In this document: positions 1 to 7,398 of the stretch, piece by piece
Position numbering within the stretch: the first letter of the stretch is position 1
Layout of the letters: every line of letters starts with the position of its first letter
From: Balneolaceae bacterium
Lineage (GTDB): Bacteria > Bacteroidota > Rhodothermia > Balneolales > Balneolaceae
Assembly: GCA_003555185.1 (NCBI GenBank)
Contig: PWFZ01000187.1
Coordinates: 1-18,514 of the forward strand
Reading direction: 5' to 3'
Length of the DNA: 18,514 bases
Translations under genes and position numbers: made by a program
Notes under the pieces: generated by a model
What the model was told of the DNA's origin: nothing
Databases searched by the model: none
The model's input: only the letters and a program-made list of their open reading frames with translations

Positions 1-419
1 AATCCCGGATTGACCCCCGTTCCCAGGCAAGCCACTTTATTTTCAATACAGATATCATGAATTTTTTTCGACGCTTCAGGGTGCTGCTTCCATGGGTAAG
101 AAAGTTCTTCACAGGTTGATACAATCTGCATGGCAAACTGGGCAGCTTCTTTTACCTGTTCTACCAGCTTGTCGATAGAAGAAACGGTGGTTAAAACCGC
201 TACTTCCGGTTTGGTGCCGGCTTTTTCGATAGCTTCAGCAATCGATGTTGAAATGGTTACTCCTTGAGGTTTTGTTTCGAGAACATCACCAATATCTTTT
301 CCATGTAGATCAGGGTTTAGGTCAACAGCACCTACAATTTCAATTCCCTCTCGTTCCACGGCATATTGTAATACCTGTTTGCCAAGCGCGCCAATTCCTA
401 TCTGTATAACTTTTATCAT
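1..419 (-). CDS. DapB-fold NAD(P)H oxidoreductase, 2,4-diaminopentanoate dehydrogenase-like (partial)
   Basis: This is the N-terminal 139 codons of a gene that runs off the left edge of the window. The protein opens MIKVIQIGIGALGKQVLQ, a Rossmann nucleotide-binding start with G-x-G-x-x-G, followed by an acidic-ended strand (IVGAVD). Near the cut edge it reads CLGTGVNPG. That layout is typical of the dihydrodipicolinate-reductase N-terminal family, in particular the branch containing 2,4-diaminopentanoate dehydrogenase of ornithine/lysine breakdown, where GTGVNPG is conserved. True DapB proteins of lysine synthesis are shorter and lack that motif, so I prefer an amino-acid-dehydrogenase-like role. 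The substrate cannot be decided from a fragment. The start is the only ATG at the head of the frame and no strong Shine-Dalgarno precedes it. The missing C-terminal half would hold the substrate-binding domain. Confidence 0.72.
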   Translation of the reverse strand, partial: MIKVIQIGIGALGKQVLQYAVEREGIEIVGAVDLNPDLHGKDIGDVLETKPQGVTISTSIAEAIEKAGTKPEVAVLTTVSSIDKLVEQVKEAAQFAMQIVSTCEELSYPWKQHPEASKKIHDICIENKVACLGTGVNPG

Positions 420-734
420 GTTATCTGGTGTGATTTATAATCAGGTTTAAAAAAGTTTTGTCTGAACGTAAAGTGCAGGAGTTACTTAAAGCGATCAAGA
501 TAGGCAGAATATGGCTCCCATCTAAGTAGACGAAAATAATTGGAAGCGGTTTCACGAAAGGAATGAGAGGCAATCTTCAAACCCGAGTTCGATTGATAAG
601 TTGACATACGAGACATCAGAATCGTCAGGCTGAACGCCGGTGCTTTTCCCGGTCCCGATCCATCGGGGCAGTTCCTACTATTGGGACGAAACCTTCGAAT
701 ATATGCACCGAAACGGCATCGTTGGGACGGATTA
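420..734. other. Intergenic region, no gene seen
   Basis: These 315 bases lie between the TlpA-like gene and the dehydrogenase, both on the minus strand. I find no convincing coding frame; the 65-codon plus-strand frame that enters from 640 overlaps the TlpA gene antisense and resembles nothing known. The only structure is the small palindrome at 654-667, with the word TTGGGACG occurring at 680 and again at 722. The part next to 419 should contain the promoter of the dehydrogenase, but no clear consensus is visible. Confidence 0.5.
654..667. repeat. REP-like short palindrome
   Basis: CCCGAT-CC-ATCGGG is a perfect 6-bp inverted repeat with a 2-base centre, placed in the gap downstream of the TlpA-like gene. 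Palindromes built on CCCGAT/ATCGGG are common as dispersed intergenic repeats in this part of the bacteria, so this is probably one of a family. One copy in the window cannot prove it. Confidence 0.35.
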
Positions 735-1349
735 TTATTCAGCTAAATCTCGCAGAAAAGCGTCAAACTGTGGGGTGTCATATTTTGCAAGCCCCTCTTT
801 TTTGAAAGCCAATTTTCCATCCGGAGTGATGACATAGGTTGTTGGGATAGCCGAACTTTCATACGCCCCGGGAGCACGAGTTCTGAAGTGATAAATGGGA
901 ATAGAGTAGTCACGTACACTCATAAATTCCTTCGCTTTATCAAATTCTTCATCGACTGAAACGAGCAGGAATGTTACGTTATCATCCTCATCAAACCGAT
1001 TATAGAGTGAGTAAATGGATGGCATTTCTGCAATACATGGCGGACACCACGTCGCCCAGATATTCATGAAAATCACGTCGCCCTCATACTGCTTTAGAGA
1101 CTGGACTAATGCGTCTTCATCAGCAAAATAGAATTCACGGCTTGCATCCGGAAAATTTTCCAGTTCACCGGGGATGGAGGGGGTGATGAGTCCGGTGGCC
1201 AGTAATCCACGCTGCATAGTGCCGATTACCTGGGTGTGCAGGCCTGTAAAATAGAGAAAGGCGAAGATTCCAATAAGCGCACCCCACTCAATGAATGTCC
1301 GTTTTCGACTGCTCTTTTTCTCTTCTGTATTCATTGGAGATGTTGCCAT
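735..1349 (-). CDS. Membrane-anchored TlpA/ResA-type thioredoxin-like protein
   Basis: This 204-residue protein has a cytoplasmic lysine-rich tail (1-18), one membrane segment at about 19-37, a linker, and a thioredoxin-like domain from about 75 to the end. The active site is WCPPC (Cys102 and Cys105), the usual motif of TlpA/ResA/CcmG proteins, and the cis-proline loop is AIPTTYV (Pro169). By family it should sit on the outer face of the inner membrane and reduce disulfides in exported proteins, for example apocytochromes, or serve a redox-defence role. No partner is fixed by context. It follows the lipoprotein gene at 1361-1939 with 11 bases between stop and start, so the two are probably co-transcribed. 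The frame ends with two stop codons in a row. The start could be Met1 or Met6; neither has a Shine-Dalgarno. Confidence 0.88.
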   Translation of the reverse strand: MATSPMNTEEKKSSRKRTFIEWGALIGIFAFLYFTGLHTQVIGTMQRGLLATGLITPSIPGELENFPDASREFYFADEDALVQSLKQYEGDVIFMNIWATWCPPCIAEMPSIYSLYNRFDEDDNVTFLLVSVDEEFDKAKEFMSVRDYSIPIYHFRTRAPGAYESSAIPTTYVITPDGKLAFKKEGLAKYDTPQFDAFLRDLAE

Positions 1350-1360
1350 AGTGGGTAAAT

Positions 1361-1939
1361 CTAAATATCAGTTGAATGGGGTTCGCTTAAATCAAACGCA
1401 GCCCGAAATCGAAGTTCACCGTTTAAATACAATGAATAAATATACTCCATTTCATCAGGTAAAATTTTAACTGACCATTTATTGGCCGCTCGTGCCGGAC
1501 GATCTTCGATGGTGCTTTCATCAGCCGGAAAAAACTGGACGGATTCATCACCGGAAACATCAGCCCAGCCGCCGTACATGTTATCTTCTTGCTCAGTACC
1601 ATCGGGGTTTCGGTGATCGTGTGCCAGATGAAGGCCGTTTTCTCTCATTGATAAAATCCATGTACGAGATCGATCTTCATCTACGTAAAACGGAATTCGA
1701 ACTTCATCGTCTCTGCACTCGTCGAGCACCATAATCATATCGGGATCCTGCAGTTCATGGTCTCCGTCACCCAAAGAGATAAACTGAGTTTCACCACGGT
1801 AAGCATGGCCGCAAAATTCCTGTATCTGGTTGATGAATTCAGCCTGATTAGCCCGTTGCTGGATCTCTGTTTCCGAATTTGCGCATTGCATCAATAAAAG
1901 AGAAAAGACGAAGAGTAAAAGTGTTTTAAATGTATTCAT
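1361..1939 (-). CDS. Uncharacterised secreted lipoprotein
   Basis: This 192-residue protein begins with a hydrophobic signal sequence ending LLLMQC, which puts a candidate lipid-attachment cysteine at position 19. Gln at the -1 position is unusual for a lipobox, so lipidation is likely but not certain. The mature part is acidic and has two further cysteines (43 and 75) that could form a disulfide. Its centre reads HLAHDHRNPDGT followed by MYGGW, a His/Asp-rich motif that I recall from unnamed secreted proteins of Flavobacteria and relatives. I do not know a function and do not assign one. It is the first gene of a two-gene unit with the TlpA-type thioredoxin, so it may be a folding client or partner of that protein; this is inferred from spacing only. 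Confidence 0.75.
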   Translation of the reverse strand: MNTFKTLLLFVFSLLLMQCANSETEIQQRANQAEFINQIQEFCGHAYRGETQFISLGDGDHELQDPDMIMVLDECRDDEVRIPFYVDEDRSRTWILSMRENGLHLAHDHRNPDGTEQEDNMYGGWADVSGDESVQFFPADESTIEDRPARAANKWSVKILPDEMEYIYSLYLNGELRFRAAFDLSEPHSTDI

Positions 1940-2036
1940 AAATCTATGATCGGTTTACTTACCAGTGTGGAACGATTTAGTAAAAATATTCGGTATTCTT
2001 TCGTGTGTAAAACTACAAGCTTTAAATATCAAAAGA

Positions 2037-2285
2037 ATGGATTATAAAAAGAAATGGTGGAAGCATTCTGTTGTGGGTGTAACTCTTATAGGACTCGGTG
2101 TGAACTTTGTTGCCGAGGCAACGCTGTTAAAGGGGGGAGCGGAAGTACATATTGCTGTTTGGTTCTGGGTAGGTCTTATTGGAATTGCGAGTCTTAATGC
2201 AGGGGTTGCCTTTATGTGTGATGCGGTAAAAAACCGGATCTATCTGGAAATGGAAGAGGGGGATGCACCGGTGCCACGAAGTTAA
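2037..2285 (+). CDS. Small two-helix membrane protein, function unknown
   Basis: This is an 82-residue protein with a basic N-terminus (MDYKKKWWKH), a first hydrophobic segment at about 11-28, a second at about 41-64, and an acidic C-terminal tail. I place the start at the ATG at 2037. The frame is open back to a GTG at 1965, but the added residues look like leader DNA and would crowd the divergent lipoprotein gene. The basic N-terminal flank suggests that both ends are cytoplasmic. I do not recognise the family. It stands alone, with a divergent gene on its left and a repeat-bearing gap on its right. Confidence 0.6.
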   Translation: MDYKKKWWKHSVVGVTLIGLGVNFVAEATLLKGGAEVHIAVWFWVGLIGIASLNAGVAFMCDAVKNRIYLEMEEGDAPVPRS

Positions 2286-2296
2286 GGTACACGTAG

Positions 2297-2315
2297 CGCA
2301 GGTCGCTGACCTGCG
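2297..2315. repeat. REP-like palindrome
   Basis: CGCAGGTC-GCT-GACCTGCG is a perfect 8-bp stem with a 3-base loop, 11 bases after the stop of the small membrane protein. GTAGCGCAGGTC-type palindromes are frequent dispersed intergenic elements in many genomes. A decayed half, ACAGGTCGGCGAAC, occurs about 80 bases downstream (near 2394-2407). The stem could also act as a transcript-end stabiliser, but there is no following T-run. Confidence 0.5.
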
Positions 2316-2438
2316 AGGAAAAGATATCACAATGAGCGGATTCTTAAATCTGAGTACTGTTTTCGCTTCGGATAAGAAAATGTTTGCTCACACAGGTCGG
2401 CGAACTTCAATACATTATAACGACGTTCTGGTTAAGCT

Positions 2439-2648
2439 AAACATGGTATGCCTTAAAATAGAATGGGATTTGTTTGGTGTAAAAAAGTTTGCAGGCATAT
2501 TTATAGGTAGCTGCGGACTAACAGACATACCATGTTTGTTAGTAGCTTGAGTTAAACATGGTATGTTTAGATTCAGAGCCGGGTTTGATTTCTGCAATTA
2601 AACTTACTGTAGTGGTGGAAATACTGCCAACAACAGACATACCATGTT
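2439..2648. repeat. Cluster of four alternating AACATGGTATG inverted repeats
   Basis: The 11-bp word AACATGGTATG occurs on the plus strand at 2440-2450 and 2555-2565, and its complement at 2526-2536 and 2638-2648, giving the order + - + -. The middle pair extends to a perfect 13-bp stem (2525-2537 with 2554-2566) around a 16-base loop, a strong potential hairpin. The outer pairs bound segments of 99 and 94 bp. The two minus copies are both preceded by ACAG. No T-run follows, so it is not a standard terminator. I do not recognise the element. Confidence 0.6.
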
Positions 2649-2654
2649 ACAAAA

Positions 2655-2990
2655 TCAACGACCTGCACACTGTACACAACGAGTGGTATAAGGCATGATT
2701 TTTAGTCTGCCGACAGGAATATCATTTCCGCACTTGAGGCAGGTGCCCAGTTCACCTTTTTTATAACGCTCCTGTGCGCGTTCCAATTTTTGGAAAATCC
2801 TCTTCTTTTCGCGTAATGCATTTTCGTTGATCGTTTTGTTGTTGATTGCGTCCATTCTGGAAAGTCGTCCGATTGAAGCATCAAGGGAAATTGGCTTTGT
2901 AAGTTCAGTAAGCTCTTTGATCTCTTCACCGACCGATTCAATCTGATCATCAATAATTTTAGCAATCTCTTTTTCTTCTTTCTTATCCAT
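2655..2990 (-). CDS. DksA/TraR-type C4 zinc-finger protein
   Basis: This 111-residue protein is an acidic/basic helical coiled coil (about 1-80) followed by a C4 zinc finger: Cys84, Cys87 (CLKC) and Cys105, Cys108 (CVQC). The coil carries GRLSRMDAINN (41-51), the conserved signature of the short DksA-like group and the place corresponding to the coiled-coil tip that enters the RNA-polymerase secondary channel in DksA. It is shorter than E. coli DksA (151 residues). By family it probably tunes transcription initiation with or without ppGpp; direct evidence is lacking. It ends 7 bases from the nearest copy of the alternating repeat. No Shine-Dalgarno is visible at the ATG. Confidence 0.85.
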   Translation of the reverse strand: MDKKEEKEIAKIIDDQIESVGEEIKELTELTKPISLDASIGRLSRMDAINNKTINENALREKKRIFQKLERAQERYKKGELGTCLKCGNDIPVGRLKIMPYTTRCVQCAGR

Positions 2991-3216
2991 AAATCTTTTG
3001 GGTAATGTAAATTATTGCGGCTGAATAGGATTTTTAATAGCGTACTGCAGACAGAACACTTTCAGATAAACTGACATGTCTTTGTCCATTTGTTCTTTTT
3101 TTCCGGAGTCCGCAGTGGGGACAGAAACTGGCAGATGTTGCATTGATTTTTATCAGCCGTGAAACTCAAAATAATCAATCGATATGGTTAAAGTATAATA
3201 CTGCCTTCCTCAATTG

Positions 3217-3241
3217 ACTTTGTTCATTTATAAAACAAAGT
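3217..3241 (-). other. Hairpin across the DUF389 stop codon
   Basis: ACTTTGTT and AACAAAGT form a perfect 8-bp stem with a 9-base loop that contains the TAA of the DUF389 gene. No T-run follows on the minus strand, so it is at best a weak terminator or an mRNA 3'-end structure. Confidence 0.35.
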
Positions 3242-4244
3242 ATATAACTCCGCCCAAAATAAAAATGATGGTTGCCCAAAGCCAAAGGGCAATTTTGTTT
3301 GCTTTTTTTGCTTTCTGGGTGTCATACCATGTTCGGGGTCGTACACCCTGCAGAATAAAAGTAGTAATACCTGCCAGGTTCACACAGATAACATTTATGA
3401 ATAGAAGCATGGCAGAAAAAAGTGCCAGGCCGAACTGCATATCACCTAATAATAAACCTGAAACCACAAGAGGGGGTAAAAGCGCCACGGCTACCATCAC
3501 ACCGATAACGGCAGTTGACATCCCTACGGTATAAGCCAATACTCCCGCTGCTCCGGATGCCAGAGCCAATGCGATATCTGATAGGTGAACTTCCGTTCTG
3601 CTTGCTATTTGATAAACTTCGACATCAACAGTCAGGAAATAACCCATCACAACAGAAATGAAAAATGCGACGGCCAACCCGATCATGTTAGTTTTAAGAG
3701 ATTTCATTCCCAGCTTCAGATCAGCCAGGGTTATAGAAAGTGCCAGTCCTACATTAGGGCCCAGCAACGGAGCAATTACCATGGCACCGATTACTACTGC
3801 GGTATTATCTCTTATAATTCCCAAAGCTGCTACAATAGTAGATAATACAACCAGGGCAATATAAATTCGGGAAAATTCAACAGCATCAGAAATATCTGAA
3901 TAAAGTTCTTCCCTGCTCACACGAATTCCCTGAAGCGGTTTATCGGCTGACTTATCGGGATAGTTGATTTTCTTTTCCTCATCTGTTGTTTTTTCTTCCA
4001 TTCTGGGAAGAGTGGCATCAACACTTACCATTACGAGCCTGTAATCTTCCTCCTTTGAAAAGAGCTGCTCGGCTTTATCTAAAAAAATTTCTGTATCTAC
4101 GGAGTCGACTAAAACTTTTAACATAAACCCCGACTGCTTGGAACTGCTTTGCCAGTAATGAACTACAGAATCATTAGAAAGCAGATCGCGGCAAGCTTCT
4201 TCCCGATTTTTTGGTATTACAATCTCTATCTGTCGAAGGGGCAT
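3228..4244 (-). CDS. DUF389 family inner-membrane protein
   Basis: This 338-residue protein has a soluble alpha/beta N-terminal part (about 1-80, opening MPLRQIEIVIPKN), an acidic linker, and a polytopic membrane part from about 125 to the end. The membrane core has RDNTAVVIGAMVIAPLLGP (145-163) and a later repeat-like segment ending ALLPPLVVSGLLLG. These are hallmarks of the DUF389 (TIGR00341-like) family, found widely in bacteria and haloarchaea, whose function is unproven. The N-terminal part may be a small-molecule sensing domain; that is inference. It is flanked on the same strand by ThiL upstream (155 bases away) and the DksA-like gene downstream, with gaps large enough for its own promoter. 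A hairpin covers its stop codon. Confidence 0.88.
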   Translation of the reverse strand: MPLRQIEIVIPKNREEACRDLLSNDSVVHYWQSSSKQSGFMLKVLVDSVDTEIFLDKAEQLFSKEEDYRLVMVSVDATLPRMEEKTTDEEKKINYPDKSADKPLQGIRVSREELYSDISDAVEFSRIYIALVVLSTIVAALGIIRDNTAVVIGAMVIAPLLGPNVGLALSITLADLKLGMKSLKTNMIGLAVAFFISVVMGYFLTVDVEVYQIASRTEVHLSDIALALASGAAGVLAYTVGMSTAVIGVMVAVALLPPLVVSGLLLGDMQFGLALFSAMLLFINVICVNLAGITTFILQGVRPRTWYDTQKAKKANKIALWLWATIIFILGGVIYFVL

Positions 4245-4399
4245 GTTAGCACTGTTTTATATTCTCTTTAAGTTGAAGTTACGTTATTAAAAATCAAGTT
4301 GCGATAAACGAAAACCGGAGCTTTACTGCTGGTACAAATCGAGGAGAAATTTACCAATTGTTACCATAAACCTTACAGAAGATATACAGATCAAACTTG

Positions 4400-5455
4400 T
4401 CATTTTTTTGTTTGGTTATCCGCTCTAAAATGATCAAACCCCATTTTCCCGATATCAAATAACTTGCCTTTATTCAGGAGTTTCAGCTCAGCCGATCCAG
4501 GCTCCACCTCACCGATGATGTTGTAGCTGTATCCAAATTTTGCTTTAAAATTGTGTTTCAGGGCCTCAGCTTTTTCCCTGCTGATTGTGAACAGTAGCCC
4601 GTAATCCTCACCTGAAGCCAGAGCAAGCTCTAAGTGGCTCCAAGAGTGTTTTTGGCACACGTTTTGAAGGGGCTTAGTAATGGTGATATTTTCTGATTCT
4701 ACCACCAATGACGCATTCGATGCCTTTGCAATATGCCCACCATCGGACTGCAGGCCATCTGATAGATCGATCATGGCATGAACACCGCCAAACTCTGCCA
4801 AAAACTGCGCTTCATCAACAAATAGGTGCGGACGGTTATGGGCCTTAATCAGTTTCTGTTCATCACTACTGAATGGAGGTTCTTTTTCGAGTAAAAGTTT
4901 TAATCCGGCGCCGGACTCTCCCAGATTTCCTAGTACCGCAATTTGGTCTCCCGGCTCTGCAGCGGATCTCCTTAATATGTTTTCTGATTTTATTTCTCCT
5001 AACAGTGTATAGTTGATCACCATTGGGCCAGGGCTTTTGGTGGTATCTCCCCCCATAATTTTGACGCCATGGATATTGGCAAGTGCATGCGTTCCCCGGA
5101 AAAATTGCTCGATCCAGTCCAGTGGCAGATCATCCGGCAGTCCGATGCTCAGAAATGCATAGAGCGGCTTGCCGCCCATCGCAGAGATATCACTCATGTT
5201 CACCGCCAGAGATTTATACCCAAGATCATCCGCTGAAATCCAGTCCCGCCTGAAATGTCGATCCTCAATCAGCATGTCCGTTGTGATCAGCAGTGACCGG
5301 TCATCACCACCGGGAAGCACAGCGCAGTCGTCACCGATTCCGATTTCATCTGCATTCCCACTCCTGCCGAAAAGATGCGCAATCCGGTCAATTAACCCAA
5401 ACTCCCCCAGCTCTGAGAGAGAGTCAGTATTTTTAAACAAAGGTTTCTTGTCCAT
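4400..5455 (-). CDS. thiL: Thiamine-monophosphate kinase
   Basis: ThiL phosphorylates thiamine monophosphate to thiamine diphosphate with ATP, the last step of cofactor synthesis, in the cytoplasm. The 351-residue protein shows the expected order of motifs: IGDDCAVL (40-47), TTDMLIEDRHF (58-68), KSLAVNMSDISAMG (81-94), GGDTT (135-139), IDLSDGLQSD (229-238) and SGEDYGLLF (281-289). The acidic residues in GDD, VNMSDI and GGD bind Mg-ATP in the PurM-like fold. It is slightly longer than the E. coli enzyme (325 residues), mainly at the N-terminus. No other thi gene and no TPP riboswitch-like leader is visible within the 241 bases upstream, so it seems to be expressed alone. Confidence 0.95.
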   Translation of the reverse strand: MDKKPLFKNTDSLSELGEFGLIDRIAHLFGRSGNADEIGIGDDCAVLPGGDDRSLLITTDMLIEDRHFRRDWISADDLGYKSLAVNMSDISAMGGKPLYAFLSIGLPDDLPLDWIEQFFRGTHALANIHGVKIMGGDTTKSPGPMVINYTLLGEIKSENILRRSAAEPGDQIAVLGNLGESGAGLKLLLEKEPPFSSDEQKLIKAHNRPHLFVDEAQFLAEFGGVHAMIDLSDGLQSDGGHIAKASNASLVVESENITITKPLQNVCQKHSWSHLELALASGEDYGLLFTISREKAEALKHNFKAKFGYSYNIIGEVEPGSAELKLLNKGKLFDIGKMGFDHFRADNQTKK

Positions 5456-5696
5456 TTATCCAGTGGGTCAGATTCTTTATCTATGTTGATTTACCATCGA
5501 ATTCTCGCTGCCATCTCACGCGGTTTTGCTGATGCAGAAATTGCTGGCACTGCCGTTAGTTCCAGCATATTACGTGAAAGATAAGAAATTACAGTGCAGA
5601 ACGATCTGCCATGTATAACCTTAGCCTAAAATCCCTGCGCAAAGCTGCCAGGAATCTCAAGTCGTTTGGCACTTCTACTTTTGCTCTTCCATCCTG

Positions 5697-7256
5697 TTAC
5701 ACAAACGCAATCACCAGCAGTGCGTATGAAATCATTGCTAGAATTCCGGCCATAATGGCTAACGGAAACTGACTGGTTACGTGATCCATCAAATCACAGC
5801 CCGTGGCGAGAGAAGAGAGGATAGTGGTATCGGAAATGGGTGAACATTGATCCCCAAAAACGGCGCCACCAATAACGGCAGAAAAGCAGAGCGTAAGGAA
5901 AAATGGATCGGGGACAATTGCCCAAGCGAGTGGAACGGCGACAGGGAAAACTACCGCGTAAGTTCCCCAGGATGTTCCGGTGGAGAAGGCAATAATCATA
6001 CAGAGAATCATGAGAATTCCAGGAAGTGCAGCTGGGGCAATGACGTGACCAACAAGATCTACAACATAAGCGGCTGTACCGACGGCATCGGCTACCTCCT
6101 TAAGAGAAACGGCAAGCGCGAGAATAATTGCTCCTATGGTAACACCTTTACAGCCATCAATAAATCCGTCGATTGCTTCCTGCAGTTTCATTCCCTTGGC
6201 GAGGGCAATTCCAATACCGGCAAGTACGGCTAATATAAATGCTTCGGCGATCAGCAGTGTTGGGGAGTCGGTTCTGCCCAGATAAAAATAGGTGTAAAAA
6301 TAGGGTATGATGGCAACTCCAAGCAGGGTACCGATTGGTCCAAAGAAATCAATCAAGCCTGAGGAATAATTTTTCGGAACTTTGTTTTGGGTGAGTTCAT
6401 CGGCAGCCATTGGTGTTGCTCCGGGTCGATCTAACTGGCCGGTTTCGCGTGATCTTTTGATGGCGGCTCTCATCTTTTTACCGGGTACCCAGGGGAGTTT
6501 TTCCCATGCAAAAAGCAGCGTTATAAAAATGGCAAATATGGCGTAAAAGTTAAACGCGATCGATGAGATAAAAAAGTTTACTCCGTCCTGTTGGGTTTCA
6601 AACATTGGGATGGTACCAATAACCAAACCACCTACATAAAACGGCCACACATTAAAGGGAATAATCGTTGCGGCAGGAGAGGCGGTGGAATCAACCATGT
6701 AAGAAAGTTCTTCATGAGAAACTTTGTGCTTGTCTGCAACGGGACGAACCGTGGCACCGGTTAAAACCGTACTGATGGTGCCGCCCTGATGGAAAACCAA
6801 TCCCATCAGCCAAGTGAAAAACTTTGCGGATCGGGGACCACGAACCATCAGGTCGCTTGCCCAGGTTGCAAATTTCACAGCTCCGCCGGTTCGGGTCCAG
6901 ATACCAATTAAACCGCCTAGCGCCCACAAATAAACCAGAAGAATAACCGCAAAACTTTCGGTGCCGATAGAGGGGATTAAAAAGCCTTCGATTACGTTGA
7001 TATTCCCTGCAATAACACCACCTAAACAGATTCCAATAAAAAGAGCACTTACAACTTCGCGGGTATAAAATGCAAGTACAATGGCAACAAGCGGCGGCAT
7101 GATTGACCAAAATCCGTAATGGCCATTTTGCTCAGGGAAATGCCCGGAACTGTAAATTCCAGCAATGATGAGAGCAATAAATCCGCCGGTATAAATTTTT
7201 CTGCGAGTGGAGGGGTCACTAAATCGCTGAGCAAAGTAGCCTGATTCGTTTGACAT
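5697..7256 (-). CDS. NhaC-family Na+/H+ antiporter
   Basis: This 519-residue polytopic protein has roughly eleven to twelve hydrophobic segments in two halves. It carries the hallmark stretches of the Na+/H+ antiporter NhaC family: VFHQGGTISTVLTGATVRP (from about residue 155), STGTSWGTYAVVFPVAVP, and GDQCSPISDTTILSSLATG followed by DLMDHVTSQFPLA near the C-terminus. Family members exchange Na+ for H+, or Na+-coupled organic acids, across the inner membrane; the substrate here cannot be read from sequence. In a salt-adapted bacterium Na+/H+ exchange is the simplest reading. A perfect 20-bp palindrome lies 33 bases upstream of the ATG. The start at 7256 gives MSNESGYFAQRF, a short soluble N-terminus before the first membrane segment. 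Confidence 0.85.
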   Translation of the reverse strand: MSNESGYFAQRFSDPSTRRKIYTGGFIALIIAGIYSSGHFPEQNGHYGFWSIMPPLVAIVLAFYTREVVSALFIGICLGGVIAGNINVIEGFLIPSIGTESFAVILLVYLWALGGLIGIWTRTGGAVKFATWASDLMVRGPRSAKFFTWLMGLVFHQGGTISTVLTGATVRPVADKHKVSHEELSYMVDSTASPAATIIPFNVWPFYVGGLVIGTIPMFETQQDGVNFFISSIAFNFYAIFAIFITLLFAWEKLPWVPGKKMRAAIKRSRETGQLDRPGATPMAADELTQNKVPKNYSSGLIDFFGPIGTLLGVAIIPYFYTYFYLGRTDSPTLLIAEAFILAVLAGIGIALAKGMKLQEAIDGFIDGCKGVTIGAIILALAVSLKEVADAVGTAAYVVDLVGHVIAPAALPGILMILCMIIAFSTGTSWGTYAVVFPVAVPLAWAIVPDPFFLTLCFSAVIGGAVFGDQCSPISDTTILSSLATGCDLMDHVTSQFPLAIMAGILAMISYALLVIAFV

Positions 7257-7289
7257 GCATTCTTTTATTGGTTTTATCAGATAGCCATG

Positions 7290-7309
7290 AAGATAACAGA
7301 TGTTATCTT
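7290..7309. promoter_or_regulatory. Palindromic operator-like site between antiporter and cupredoxin
   Basis: AAGATAACA-GA-TGTTATCTT is a perfect inverted repeat with 9-bp arms, in the 142-base divergent gap between the antiporter (-) and the cupredoxin (+). A further copy of one half, AGATAACA, occurs at 7351-7358. The length, two-fold symmetry and position suggest a repressor or activator site for one or both genes. No regulator gene is adjacent and I do not recognise the binding protein. Confidence 0.5.
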
Positions 7310-7398
7310 AAATACAATCTATGTAAGCGATAATACCGTATTACCTGCAGAGATAACAAGTACAGGCTGATTGCCTAAAAACTTTTAACATTTACGAT

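Larger units (their letters stand above)
2286..2654. other. Non-coding gap with REP-like and alternating inverted repeats
   Basis: These 369 bases separate the convergent small membrane protein and the DksA-like gene. The frames that cross it (2263-2550 plus, 2415-2597 minus) have no recognisable protein and run through the repeats. It holds a 19-bp palindrome near its left end and four copies of the word AACATGGTATG in alternating orientation further right, which are listed separately. No transposase or integrase remnant is visible. Confidence 0.6.

Noticed and set aside
640..837. 65-codon plus-strand reading frame
   Set aside because: It overlaps the end of the TlpA-type gene antisense and crosses the palindrome at 654-667; the product looks random.
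2263..2550. 95-codon plus-strand frame after the small membrane protein
   Set aside because: It reads through the REP-like palindrome (giving the VAQVADLR peptide often seen as a false gene over such repeats) and through the alternating repeats.
3323..3333. A fifth copy of CATACCATGTT inside the DUF389 gene
   Set aside because: It encodes conserved-looking codons (Arg-Thr-Trp-Tyr-Asp) and has no partner copy nearby, so it is probably a chance match to the intergenic repeat word.
5456..5696. Possible TPP riboswitch upstream of thiL
   Set aside because: None of the conserved thi-box words (CTGAGA and the ACC...GAACCTGA side) is present on the minus strand here.
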